A stretch of 64,000 nt of DNA from Jannaschia helgolandensis. GTDB lineage: Bacteria; Pseudomonadota; Alphaproteobacteria; Rhodobacterales; Rhodobacteraceae. The notes under the pieces were generated by a model, which made no database searches, was not told the DNA's origin, and was given only the letters and a program-made list of their open reading frames with translations. Made by a program: the position numbers and the translations under genes. Numbering within the stretch: the first letter of the stretch is position 1; each line of letters begins with the position of its first letter. The DNA is taken from assembly GCF_900109285.1 (NCBI RefSeq), contig NZ_FNZQ01000004.1, forward strand, positions 62,001 through 126,000, written 5' to 3'. Shown here piece by piece: positions 19,564 through 28,053 of the stretch.

Positions 19564-20349
19564 ATGAACAACATATCGCCTCCGGTCGCCGTCGCGACAA
19601 GCTTTCTGCAGCAGGTGAGCACTTTCTTGCTTGTCCTTATCGCCCTGAGCCTGACGGGCCTCACAGTCGCTTCACTCATGGGGCTTCTTCCCTGGCTCGA
19701 CCTGCCGCTGGCCATTGGCGAGACCGAAGTGGCGCAGGCCGGGATGATCGCGCAAATCGGCCTGACGGTGCTGGTACTGTTGCTGGTCGGTTTCCTGCCC
19801 GCCAATTCCCGCGTCCGCCGTCTGGAAGTCACGAACCGTGATTTTCACCTTTCTATGGACGACGTTACGCAGGCCTATGCCATGGTTCATGCAGCCGACC
19901 GCGAAGGCACATTCCAGTTGAGCCGCGAATTCGATGCCATGCGCGACCGGATCGAATGGATGCGCGCGCATCCGGATCTGGCGGGGATGGAGCATGATGT
20001 CCTTGAGGTCGCGGCCCAGATGTCCGTCGAGAGCCGCGAACTGGCCGAAGTCTATTCCGACGAAAAGGTCGACCGCGCCCGCAGCTTCCTGCGTCAGCGC
20101 CAGAAAGAAGTCGAGGATTACCGGCAGCGTATCTCGATGGCGCAGGCAACCGTGCAGGAGATCAAGCGCTGGATGCAGGCCGTGTCGGTCGAGGAGGGTC
20201 TGGCCGAGAAACAGCTGGAGCGTCTGCAGATGGATCTGGCCGAGGTGACTGATGCACTGAAACTGACCGGCCATGACAGGCCGAAGAATGTCGTGGGCCT
20301 GTCCCGGCGCGATGGCATGGGCGACAAGATGGCGGCCCCGGCGGAATAG
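19564..20349 (+). CDS. Inner-membrane protein with long cytoplasmic coiled coil
   Basis: 261 residues. Two membrane segments (about 17-40 and 60-79) are followed by a charged, heptad-rich region (about residues 95-245) that should form a long coiled coil (for example SFLRQRQKEVEDYRQRISMA). There are no catalytic motifs. The ATG at 19564 is preferred to an upstream alternative start, because it begins just before the first membrane segment. Similar rhodobacterial proteins are sometimes labelled 'DNA repair protein', probably from weak coiled-coil similarity; I would not transfer that name. About 200 bp of AT-richer sequence precede it and should carry its promoter. A strong bidirectional terminator follows. 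Confidence 0.75.
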   Translation: MNNISPPVAVATSFLQQVSTFLLVLIALSLTGLTVASLMGLLPWLDLPLAIGETEVAQAGMIAQIGLTVLVLLLVGFLPANSRVRRLEVTNRDFHLSMDDVTQAYAMVHAADREGTFQLSREFDAMRDRIEWMRAHPDLAGMEHDVLEVAAQMSVESRELAEVYSDEKVDRARSFLRQRQKEVEDYRQRISMAQATVQEIKRWMQAVSVEEGLAEKQLERLQMDLAEVTDALKLTGHDRPKNVVGLSRRDGMGDKMAAPAE

Positions 20350-20368
20350 GCCCGCCATGCCGAAACGA

Positions 20369-20404
20369 AAAAGGGACGCGCCTGTGACGGGCGCGTCCCT
20401 TTTC
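20369..20404. terminator. Bidirectional Rho-independent terminator
   Basis: A 10-bp perfect GC-rich stem (20373-20382 with 20390-20399) flanked by A-run and T-run, giving a terminator on both strands. It lies between two convergent genes. Confidence 0.9.
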
Positions 20405-20421
20405 TGTTCAGTGGCTTATGA

Positions 20422-21435
20422 TCAGAACTTCATGTTCAAAGTCAGACCTGCGGCAACGTCCTTGGTGCCGGTGCCCAGACCGCCGACCGACATCGAGGTC
20501 CGCAGGTTCAGGCGTTGCGTGATGGCGGCGTTTACACCCAGTTCGATCCGACCCGCGAAACCGGTGTCGTCGTCGAAGCCCGCGACCAGATCGGTATCGC
20601 CGTTGCTGTAGTCGTAGTCGGCGTGCAGGCCTACAAAGGCGGTGCCCGAGTCGAAAGCCGTGCTCAGACGTGCACCCACCGACGCGCGACCGAAACTGGT
20701 GGTGTCTTTCCCGGTCCCAGCCAGTGTTCCGCCGGTGCCCTCGGACTCCTCCTCGCCATACGACAGCGATGCCATCGGCGACAGGGTCTGGCCAGTCGAC
20801 AGCGCCATGTCATAGGCCCCCGAGACCGTGGCGGCGATCAGCGTCGTGTCCGCCTGCCCGGTGCCGCCCAGCGACACCTGTTCGAAATCGCCGCGTCCGT
20901 AGATCAGCGAGGCTTCAGCGCGCATCGGGCCGCTGACATAGGCCGCGTAGGGTTGCAGGAACGTCAGATCGCCCGACAGGTCGAACCCGCCCGCGTCGGA
21001 GTTCACCTGATCCCGGCCCAGCGACAGGCCAAGGGCGAGGTTCGGCGTCACATGCACATCACCACCCAGCTGGAAGCCGGTGGCGGTCTGGCGAAGATCG
21101 TTGCCGTTGACGACAAAGCCCGTGAACTCGACCCAGGTGTTGACGCCTTTGGACTTGGTGCCGCGGGTCGAGGCAGTGGTGTTGGTGCCAAGCGACAGCC
21201 CGCTCTGCGCCTGCGTGGCGGCCACGCCCCCGGCTTGTGCGACAAGGCCACGCGTGACGGCTGCGGTGCCTTGGGAAAGGGCGGAGAGCTGGGTGGTGGC
21301 GGCGGGGCCTTTTGGGGGTGGTGGTGGTGTGTAACAACTGTTTTCAAAGTCGCAGGCCCATGCAGCGCTACCCAACATTGTCGTCGCCACCAGGACCGTT
21401 GCACCCGTGATACCGGAAAAAATCGTTCTGCTCAT
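20422..21435 (-). CDS. Autotransporter-type outer-membrane beta-barrel protein
   Basis: 337 residues. The signal peptide ends at SAAWA. A short linker contains a run of prolines (TPPPPPKG) and a low-complexity Ala/Gly/Thr segment (about 45-95). About 240 residues of alternating amphipathic strands follow (YAAYVSGPMRAEASLIYG, GRASVGARLSTAF, FVGLHADYDYSNG), and the protein ends in a C-terminal Phe (LTLNMKF), the usual BAM-insertion signal. It has a barrel but no passenger domain. It may be a small adhesin-like or porin-like protein. Divergent from radA, with 214 bp between the two starts for both promoters. Confidence 0.83.
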   Translation of the reverse strand: MSRTIFSGITGATVLVATTMLGSAAWACDFENSCYTPPPPPKGPAATTQLSALSQGTAAVTRGLVAQAGGVAATQAQSGLSLGTNTTASTRGTKSKGVNTWVEFTGFVVNGNDLRQTATGFQLGGDVHVTPNLALGLSLGRDQVNSDAGGFDLSGDLTFLQPYAAYVSGPMRAEASLIYGRGDFEQVSLGGTGQADTTLIAATVSGAYDMALSTGQTLSPMASLSYGEEESEGTGGTLAGTGKDTTSFGRASVGARLSTAFDSGTAFVGLHADYDYSNGDTDLVAGFDDDTGFAGRIELGVNAAITQRLNLRTSMSVGGLGTGTKDVAAGLTLNMKF

Positions 21436-21649
21436 ATTTTACACTTTCTTGTCATAGCCCGTACCAAGCCGTTGTCGTGCAGCCGCTCTGACATGAACGT
21501 CACGAAGCTGCGAGTGACGCGCGGTGCCCCTAGGTCAATTATTGGATTCGCGTGGCGAAATCGTCACGGACAATGGCAGAAAGATGACGCGCCGACTTCC
21601 CACCCCGTCCCTACTTGCGCCCACCCCGCGCATGGACCAAAAGGCGAAC

Positions 21650-23017
21650 ATGGCCAAACCCGTCACCCAGTTCGCCTGCACCGATTGCGGCGCCATTCAT
21701 AAAAAATGGATCGGGCGCTGCGACGGGTGTGGCGCGTGGAACACCATTCAGGAAGAAGTCCCGCTAAGCCACGGGCCGTCGAAGAAATCGCTCGGCACGG
21801 CCAAGGGCAAGCGCATGGCGCTGACCGACCTGTCGTCCGAAGAATCGCCGCCGCCGCGCACCCTGTCGGGCATGGGCGAGCTGGACCGTGTGCTGGGCGG
21901 GGGACTGGTGCCTGCCTCCGCGACGCTGGTGGGCGGCGATCCGGGGATCGGCAAGTCGACCCTGCTGTTGCAGGCCGCTGCCGCCTTCGCGAATGCCGGT
22001 CACAGCGTCGTATATGTGTCGGGCGAGGAGGCGACCGCGCAGGTGCGGATGCGCGCGCAGCGGTTGGGGCTGGCCGACAGCACCGTCAGGCTGGCGTCCG
22101 AGACCAATCTGCGCGACATCCTGACCACGCTGGAAGCGGAGAAACCCGACCTCTGCATTATCGATTCGATACAGACGATGTGGGCGGACACTGTGGATTC
22201 GGCACCGGGATCGGTTTCTCAGGTCCGCGCCTGCGCGCATGAGCTGACCAGTTTCGCCAAACGGTTCGGCACATCGGTCATTCTGGTCGGCCATGTTACA
22301 AAGGACGGTCAGATCGCAGGACCGCGCGTGGTCGAGCATATGGTCGACACGGTGCTGTATTTCGAAGGCGAGCGCGGGCACCAGTTCCGTATCCTGCGCG
22401 CCGTCAAGAACCGCTTCGGCCCCGCCGACGAGATCGGCGTATTCGAGATGACGGGCATGGGTCTGGCCGAAGTCGCCAACCCCTCGGCCCTGTTTCTGGG
22501 CGACCGGGATGCCCCCGCGCCAGGGTCTGTCGTATTCGCGGGCATCGAAGGCACGCGACCGGTTCTGGTGGAGATTCAGGCGCTTGTCGCCCCCTCACAG
22601 TTGAGTCAGCCGCGCCGCGCCGTGGTCGGATGGGATGGCAGCCGCCTGTCGATGGTTCTGGCCGTGCTGGAGGCGCGGACCGGGATAAGCTTCCAGGGTC
22701 TCGACGTTTACCTGAATGTGGCGGGCGGAATTCGTATTTCGGAACCTGCCGCCGACCTTGCCGTGGCCTGCGCGTTGCTGTCCTCGCGGGAGGACGCAGC
22801 GATCCCCCCGGAAACCGTCGTTTTTGGCGAGTTGTCGCTCTCCGGCGCCCTGCGTCCGGTGACGCAGGCGGAAAATCGGTTGAAAGAGGCGGCTAAACTT
22901 GGTTTTACCGCCGCCATGGCACCCAAAGGGTGCAAGACGGGGAATGCATCGGGAATATCGGTGCGCCTTTTGCCGGACCTGATCACCCTTGTGGGTGACG
23001 TGTTCGGTGCGGGATAA
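21650..23017 (+). CDS. radA: DNA repair protein RadA
   Basis: RecA-like branch-migration factor (Sms). 455 residues from MAKPVTQFACTDCG. An ATG at 21632 adding 6 residues is also possible. Domains: C4 zinc finger (CTDCG ... CDGCGAW) at residues 10-31, RecA-like ATPase with Walker A GGDPGIGKST, the RadA-specific KNRFG motif, and a Lon-like C-terminal domain (about residues 280-455). First gene of radA-cvpA-purF, with about 30 and 80 nt between genes. Confidence 0.96.
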   Translation: MAKPVTQFACTDCGAIHKKWIGRCDGCGAWNTIQEEVPLSHGPSKKSLGTAKGKRMALTDLSSEESPPPRTLSGMGELDRVLGGGLVPASATLVGGDPGIGKSTLLLQAAAAFANAGHSVVYVSGEEATAQVRMRAQRLGLADSTVRLASETNLRDILTTLEAEKPDLCIIDSIQTMWADTVDSAPGSVSQVRACAHELTSFAKRFGTSVILVGHVTKDGQIAGPRVVEHMVDTVLYFEGERGHQFRILRAVKNRFGPADEIGVFEMTGMGLAEVANPSALFLGDRDAPAPGSVVFAGIEGTRPVLVEIQALVAPSQLSQPRRAVVGWDGSRLSMVLAVLEARTGISFQGLDVYLNVAGGIRISEPAADLAVACALLSSREDAAIPPETVVFGELSLSGALRPVTQAENRLKEAAKLGFTAAMAPKGCKTGNASGISVRLLPDLITLVGDVFGAG

Positions 23018-23047
23018 GCGCCTCAAGCGGGCGACACGAGGGGAAGC

Positions 23048-23638
23048 ATGGACGGATTTACCATCGTGGACGGCGCGGTCGCGGCCGTCATCCTGATCTC
23101 TGCGATCCTTGCCTATTCCCGCGGACTGGTGCGTGAAACGATGGCCATCGTCGGCTGGATCGCGGCCGGTTTCCTGGCGTTCACCTTCGCCGGGGCGGCG
23201 GAACCGCTGGTCCGCGAGATTCCCTACGTTGGCGAAATGCTTGGCGACAATTGCGAACTGGCCATTCTGTCGGCTTTCGCGCTGGTCTTCATACTGGCGC
23301 TGGTGCTGACGAGTTTCTTCACACCGCTTCTGTCGGGGGCGATCCGTCATTCCGCCTTCGGTCCGTCCGATCGGGGCCTGGGCTTCCTGTTCGGTGTGCT
23401 GCGCGGCGTTCTGCTGGTGGCGGTGGGCTTCGTCGTCTATGACCGCGTGACCGTCAGCGAGGGCGTGCCCATGGTCGAGAACAGCCGCTCCGCCGTCGTG
23501 TTCAGCCGTGCCAAGACGGGCATCGAACAGCAGATCCCCGAAGATGCGCCGGGTTGGATCCTGACCCGCTATGAATCGCTGGTCGGCGAATGCGGCGCGC
23601 CCACCCAGTCGGTCGAGGCAGCAGCGGCGGTCAACTGA
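23048..23638 (+). CDS. cvpA: CvpA-family membrane protein
   Basis: 196-residue inner-membrane protein of the colicin V production (CvpA) family, with four hydrophobic segments and the family start FTIVDGAVAAVILISAILAYSRG followed by RETMAIVGWI. In E. coli cvpA lies upstream of purF and affects envelope homeostasis. Here it is also directly upstream of purF. The 82-bp gap before purF contains a 7-bp GC hairpin (23648-23654 with 23665-23671) without a T-run. Confidence 0.93.
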   Translation: MDGFTIVDGAVAAVILISAILAYSRGLVRETMAIVGWIAAGFLAFTFAGAAEPLVREIPYVGEMLGDNCELAILSAFALVFILALVLTSFFTPLLSGAIRHSAFGPSDRGLGFLFGVLRGVLLVAVGFVVYDRVTVSEGVPMVENSRSAVVFSRAKTGIEQQIPEDAPGWILTRYESLVGECGAPTQSVEAAAAVN

Positions 23639-23720
23639 CACGACGATCCGGCCTCAAGATGTGAAGGCCGGGTGACATCGCCGCGCGACGGGCTTATGTG
23701 ACGCGCATTCGCATCGACCC

Positions 23721-25199
23721 ATGCAGGATTCGTTCCCGATGACCGACTGGCGCAGCACTCCTTTCGACGACGACAAGCTCAAGGAAGAATGCGGCGTGTT
23801 CGGCGTCGTCGGTGTAAGTTCCGCCGCGAATTTCACTGCACTCGGGTTGCACGCATTGCAGCACCGGGGCCAGGAGGCAGGCGGCATCGTCGTGCACGAC
23901 CCCGAACAGGGGTTCAACTCGGTCCGCCGCTTTGGCTATGTGCGCGATACCTTCACACAACAGGACGTGATGGACACCCTGCCCGGCCCCATCGGCATCG
24001 GGCATGTGCGGTATTCCACCTCCGGGTCCAAGGGCGCGACAGCGATTCGCGACGTGCAGCCGTTCTTCGGCGAATTCGCGATGGGCGGGGCTGCGATCGC
24101 GCATAACGGCAACATCACCAATGCCGCCAGCCTGCGCCGAGAGTTGATCGAACGCGGATCGATCTTCCAGTCCAGCAGCGATTCCGAGTGCATCATCCAC
24201 CTGATGGCCCGGTCGCTGCAGCGCAACATCCCCGAGCGGATGAAGGATGCGCTGCGCCGGGTCGAGGGCGCGTTTTCCATCGTCGCCATGACGCGCACAA
24301 AACTGATCGGCGTGCGCGATCCGCTGGGCGTGCGCCCCCTGATGCTGGGGCAAGTGGGCGATGGCTGGGTTCTGGCGTCGGAGACTTGCGCACTGGATAT
24401 CATCGGCGCGGAATTCCTTCGCGAGGTGGAGCCGGGCGAAATGGTCGTCATCACCGCCGATGGCGTGACGTCGCACCGCCCGTTCGAGCAGAAGAAATCG
24501 CGGTTCTGCATATTCGAGCATGTCTATTTCAGCCGCCCCGACAGCATTCTGGGCGGCCAGTCGGTCTATTCCACCCGCGAAGCCATCGGACGCGAACTGG
24601 CCAAGGAGGCCCCGGTAGACGCCGATATGGTCTGCCCCGTCCCGGATTCGGGCACACCAGCGGCGATCGGATATTCGCTGGAATCGGGCATCCCCTATGC
24701 GATGGGCATCATCCGCAACCAGTACATGGGCCGGACGTTCATCGAACCCAGCGAGTCGATCCGGAACATGGGCGTGCGTCTGAAACTGAACGTGAACCGG
24801 GCGCTGGTGCGGGGCAAGCGCATCATCCTGGTGGACGACAGCGTTGTGCGGGGCACGACCAGCCGTAAGATCAAGGAAATGATACTGGATGCCGGCGCGG
24901 CGGAGGTTCACTTCCGCATCGCTTCGCCGCCGACGGCCTGGCCCTGTTTTTATGGCGTCGACACGCCGCAGCGCGAAAAGCTGCTGGCCGCGACCATGAC
25001 CGCCGAGGAAATGCGCACCCATCTGGGCGTCGACAGCCTCAAGTTCATTTCGCTCGACGGGTTGTACCGCGCGGTCGGGGAAAAGAACGGGCGCGATCCG
25101 GCCAGCCCGCAATATTGCGACGCCTGTTTCTCGGGCGATTATCCGGTCGAGCCGTCCGATCAGGTCCAGAACGGATTTCAATTGAAGGCTGCCGAATAA
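23721..25199 (+). CDS. purF: Amidophosphoribosyltransferase
   Basis: First committed step of purine synthesis: PRPP + glutamine to phosphoribosylamine. 492 residues. The N-terminal glutamine amidotransferase nucleophile is Cys24 (EECGVFG), preceded by a propeptide that must be removed, as in B. subtilis PurF. The PRPP motif is ILVDDSVVRGTTS. Cysteines at RFCIFEH, WPCFYG and YCDAC match the positions that hold a 4Fe-4S cluster in the Bacillus-type enzyme, so an oxygen-sensitive cluster is likely. The ATG at 23739 is an alternative start with a shorter propeptide. Confidence 0.96.
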   Translation: MQDSFPMTDWRSTPFDDDKLKEECGVFGVVGVSSAANFTALGLHALQHRGQEAGGIVVHDPEQGFNSVRRFGYVRDTFTQQDVMDTLPGPIGIGHVRYSTSGSKGATAIRDVQPFFGEFAMGGAAIAHNGNITNAASLRRELIERGSIFQSSSDSECIIHLMARSLQRNIPERMKDALRRVEGAFSIVAMTRTKLIGVRDPLGVRPLMLGQVGDGWVLASETCALDIIGAEFLREVEPGEMVVITADGVTSHRPFEQKKSRFCIFEHVYFSRPDSILGGQSVYSTREAIGRELAKEAPVDADMVCPVPDSGTPAAIGYSLESGIPYAMGIIRNQYMGRTFIEPSESIRNMGVRLKLNVNRALVRGKRIILVDDSVVRGTTSRKIKEMILDAGAAEVHFRIASPPTAWPCFYGVDTPQREKLLAATMTAEEMRTHLGVDSLKFISLDGLYRAVGEKNGRDPASPQYCDACFSGDYPVEPSDQVQNGFQLKAAE

Positions 25200-25255
25200 G
25201 ACGTATGACGTGGCAAAACTTGTGTCGTGCGCTCATTTGGCAGACACAGGCGTCC

Positions 25256-25669
25256 ATGACAGTCCGATTGCGACCTCACCACGTTCTTTGCTCCCTTGGA
25301 TTCGAGGGCAAAGGCTATGACAGCGCCTTCATCGCAAATATGGCGAACATCGTCTTTGGCCAGCTCATGGCACCGGGGGGAGAGAAGGCCCAGGTTCACA
25401 TCACGCTGGAGGCCGATTCGTTTTGCGCGCCCTGCCCCCACCGGATCGGTCTGGGATGCGCGTCGCAGCATGATATCGCCCGATTGGACGCGGCCCATGC
25501 CCAGGCGCTGAACCTGAGGGCGGGCGACACATTGTCGTGGGGCGAATGCGTCGAACGGGTCCGGGCGCGCATCACGCCCGATGACCTCGATGATATCTGC
25601 GTGGGCTGCCAGTGGCTGCCGTTGGGTATGTGCAAAACAGCCGTCGCCGGATTGCTGGCCCAGACGTAA
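25256..25669 (+). CDS. DUF1284 protein, possible Fe-S protein
   Basis: 137 residues starting VRLRPHHVLCSLGFEGKGY, the signature of DUF1284. Seven cysteines, grouped as CAPCPHRIGLGC and CVGCQW...MC, suggest an iron-sulphur cluster or zinc site. An ATG at 25205 would add 17 residues, but they are not conserved-looking. It lies 56 nt after purF on the same strand. Its function is unknown. Both this protein and PurF are candidate Fe-S proteins, which may be coincidence. Confidence 0.8.
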   Translation: MTVRLRPHHVLCSLGFEGKGYDSAFIANMANIVFGQLMAPGGEKAQVHITLEADSFCAPCPHRIGLGCASQHDIARLDAAHAQALNLRAGDTLSWGECVERVRARITPDDLDDICVGCQWLPLGMCKTAVAGLLAQT

Positions 25670-25671
25670 AA

Positions 25672-25693
25672 CGCCGCCCCGAACGGGACGGCG
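25672..25693 (-). terminator. Terminator of bioY (possibly bidirectional)
   Basis: A 9-bp stem with one internal mismatch (25672-25680 with 25685-25693). On the reverse strand it is followed by TTTTA, and it lies just after the bioY stop. It also overlaps the end of the DUF1284 transcript. Confidence 0.6.
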
Positions 25694-25724
25694 CATGACC
25701 TTGCGGTCCGGTTTTGCAGGCGGA

Positions 25725-26300
25725 TCAGCCGTTGCGGCGCAGCGCGGCAAAGCCCCCCGACACCAGCAGCGCGGCCAGCACCGCCTTGACCGCATCGCCC
25801 AGCAGGAACTTGGCGGCAAAGGCATCGAACAGCGCCGGGAAGGCAAGATCGCTGCCCCAGACCTGAACACCGACCAGTTCGGCCAGGCCCATCGGCCAGG
25901 CCAGACCGGGAATATACAGAAGCGCGGAGGCCAGCAGGCCGATCCCCGCCATCGCGGCCAGACCGCGTTCACTGGCCAGACCGGCAAGGAATGCCATGCC
26001 GATGAAGCCGATCAGGAAGCCCGCTGTCGGACCGAAGAAGGCCGCGCCGTTCATGGCATTGGCGAAGACCGGTGCGCCGAGCGCGCCTTCCAGCAGCCAA
26101 GCAAGGACCGTCAGCGCGCCCAGACGGGCGCCATAGGCGAAGCCGATCGACAGGACGGCAAAGGTCGTCATCGTCATCGGAACCGGGTAGAACGGAACCG
26201 CCACCTGACTAGCCAGCGCCAGAACGACCGTCCCGCCCAGCACGAGGGCTGCCTGCTTCATCACGGTCATGCGGCCAAGGGCCGTTGCGGTCAGTGTCAT
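25725..26300 (-). CDS. bioY: Biotin transporter substrate-binding subunit BioY
   Basis: S-component of a biotin ECF transporter. 191 residues with six hydrophobic segments and family motifs VPFYPVPMTMTTFAVL, APVFANAMNGAAFFGPTAGFLIGF and FLLGDAVKA. The ATG at 26300 has a GGAG ribosome binding site. No bioM or bioN gene is next to it, so it either works alone, as reported for some BioY proteins, or shares an energy module encoded elsewhere. No BioR-type operator (TTATnnATAA) is apparent upstream. Confidence 0.93.
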   Translation of the reverse strand: MTLTATALGRMTVMKQAALVLGGTVVLALASQVAVPFYPVPMTMTTFAVLSIGFAYGARLGALTVLAWLLEGALGAPVFANAMNGAAFFGPTAGFLIGFIGMAFLAGLASERGLAAMAGIGLLASALLYIPGLAWPMGLAELVGVQVWGSDLAFPALFDAFAAKFLLGDAVKAVLAALLVSGGFAALRRNG

Positions 26301-26426
26301 GTCGTTCTCCAATCGGATGCCTGCTGTCGTGTATCTTTTCCGCGCCCGCCGCGCGGGTGTCAACTTGAACCCGCGCAAAGGACTGCCGACTTGATCCCGC
26401 ACGCGGGACATGGCACCGGAGCGGTC

Positions 26427-27098
26427 ATGAGTGATTACCCCCCCCTTGCGCTTGTCACGGGCGCCTCTCGCGGCCTTGGCGCGGCCATCGCCGAACATCT
26501 GGCCGCGCGGGGCTGCCACGTCGTCGCCGTCGCCCGCACCCAAGGCGCGCTGGAAGAGCTGGACGACCGCATTCAGGCGGCGGGTGGCGCGACCACGCTG
26601 GCCCCGATGGATGTGACGAAGGCGGATGCGATGCAGCATCTGTGCCGCGGCATCCACGACCGCTGGGGCGCTTTGCCGCTGTGGGTGCATACCGCTGTCC
26701 ACGTGCCTCCGCTGTCGCCCGCCGACATGGCCGACGAAAGGGACTTCGCCAAATCGCTGGCCACCAATGTGACGGCTTTGCAGCGGCTGATCCCATATGT
26801 GTCGCCGCTGTTGCAGGCCGCGGCGCGCGACAGGGGGAAGGCGCGCGCGGTGTTCTTCGACGATGATCGCCCGGTCAAGTTCGCCGGGGCCTATCTGGCG
26901 ACCAAGGCCGCGCAGCGTGCCCTGATCGCTGCATGGCAGGCGGAGGCGACAACCGAAGCCGCACCCGATGTGCATCTGATGACGCCCCGCCCGATGCCGA
27001 CCGCCGTCCGCGCCCGGTTCCATCCCGGCGAGGACCGCGCGGCCCTGAGCGATACCCGGTCCGAGGCGGCGCGGCTGATGGGCGAGATCGGGCTTTAG
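26427..27098 (+). CDS. Divergent short-chain dehydrogenase/reductase (probably inactive or altered)
   Basis: 223 residues. The N-terminal Rossmann motif is intact (LVTGASRGLGAAIAEHLA), as is the Y-x-x-x-K pair (AYLATKAA). The usual NNAG motif after the fourth strand is replaced by VHTAVHV, and the catalytic Ser normally about 13 residues before Tyr is missing (FFDDDRPVKFAGAY). The loop after it is also short. This suggests NAD(P) binding without normal SDR chemistry, or a changed reaction. It diverges from bioY and converges on zapA. Substrate unknown. Confidence 0.78.
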   Translation: MSDYPPLALVTGASRGLGAAIAEHLAARGCHVVAVARTQGALEELDDRIQAAGGATTLAPMDVTKADAMQHLCRGIHDRWGALPLWVHTAVHVPPLSPADMADERDFAKSLATNVTALQRLIPYVSPLLQAAARDRGKARAVFFDDDRPVKFAGAYLATKAAQRALIAAWQAEATTEAAPDVHLMTPRPMPTAVRARFHPGEDRAALSDTRSEAARLMGEIGL

Positions 27099-27122
27099 TC
27101 CGGCACAAGGCCCCGCCTGCGC

Positions 27123-27524
27123 CTAGCCTGCCGCGCGCGCCCTGGTCCTGGCGGCCAGATCTTCGGCCTTGTCCGCCAGCGCGTTCAGGCGGGCCAGCGC
27201 GGCATCGGGCACGATCTCCTTGACGACTTCGACGGTCTTCGGCGCGGCGGCCTGGCGGGCCTGCATTTCGTCCAGAAGCTGGGTCTGCTGGGCCAGCCGC
27301 CGGTCCAGCGCGCGCAATTCCTCCTCGGCCGAGATCGACTTGTCGGCCAGCATCAGCCCGGCCATCAGCAGCATCCGGTCCTGTGTCAGACGATTGCCCG
27401 TGGACGCCAGCACCTTTGCCTCGCGGTCCAGCAGTTCGGCAGCGGCCGACAGGTAACCCTCCTCGCCGTCCTGACAGGCGACGGCAAAGCTGCGCTCGCC
27501 AATTACGATGGTCATATCAGGCAT
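27123..27524 (-). CDS. zapA: Cell division protein ZapA
   Basis: FtsZ-ring stabiliser. 133 residues. The N-terminal ZapA domain (VIGERSFAVACQDGEE-GYL) is followed by a long coiled coil and a C-terminal Ala/Arg tail. The ATG at 27524 sits 7 nt after a GGAG and overlaps the stop of the upstream coiled-coil gene by 8 nt; an internal ATG at 27515 is less well placed. The pairing with the coiled-coil gene matches the zauP-zapA arrangement of Caulobacter. Confidence 0.9.
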   Translation of the reverse strand: MPDMTIVIGERSFAVACQDGEEGYLSAAAELLDREAKVLASTGNRLTQDRMLLMAGLMLADKSISAEEELRALDRRLAQQTQLLDEMQARQAAAPKTVEVVKEIVPDAALARLNALADKAEDLAARTRARAAG

Positions 27525-27906
27525 TCGACGTCTCCAGCATGGGTTCCAGTTCGGCCAGAAGGGCCTTCATCTCGGCAAGATCCTGCGCGCGGGCGGTGCG
27601 CAATTCCGCGATTTCGGTCTCAAGCGCGGCGGTGTTGTCCGAAGGTGCAGAGGACGCGGCTTCGACCGACCGGTCTTCGGCGGTCCTGGCGCGGGTCAGC
27701 GCGGTGTCCAGCGCCGCCTCCCGATCGCGGTCCAACTGTTCCAGCGTGGCGATCTTCTGATGTGCCTGCGCCAACTCGTCCTCAAGCCGCTTCACGTCCG
27801 CACCCTTGTCAGCAACCGCCTCCGCCTGCTCCAGCGCGTCGACCGCGACGGTCAGTGCCGCCTCCAGTCGCGCCAGTGCGCTGTCCATATCCGCCTGTTC
27901 TGCCAT
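27517..27906 (-). CDS. Coiled-coil protein upstream of zapA (ZauP-like candidate)
   Basis: 129 residues from the ATG at 27906, almost entirely heptad-repeat helix (residues 5-75 and 88-120) with no membrane segment. In Caulobacter crescentus the coiled-coil protein ZauP is encoded directly upstream of zapA and works with ZapA to focus the Z-ring. Position, orientation, 8-nt overlap and composition here agree with that role. Sequence similarity of coiled coils is weak evidence, so the assignment is by context. Confidence 0.65.
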   Translation of the reverse strand: MAEQADMDSALARLEAALTVAVDALEQAEAVADKGADVKRLEDELAQAHQKIATLEQLDRDREAALDTALTRARTAEDRSVEAASSAPSDNTAALETEIAELRTARAQDLAEMKALLAELEPMLETSNA

Positions 27907-28053
27907 GTCCTGATCCCCAAAATACGTCTTTGCGCCCAAGGGACCGCAAATGCGCGCCCATGTCAAAGGCCGGACGTCCCGTCCTTGCACGCGGGCGACA
28001 GCCTGCTAGGAACATGACAAAGCCACAGAAGCCAAATCCGAGAGACCCAAGCC

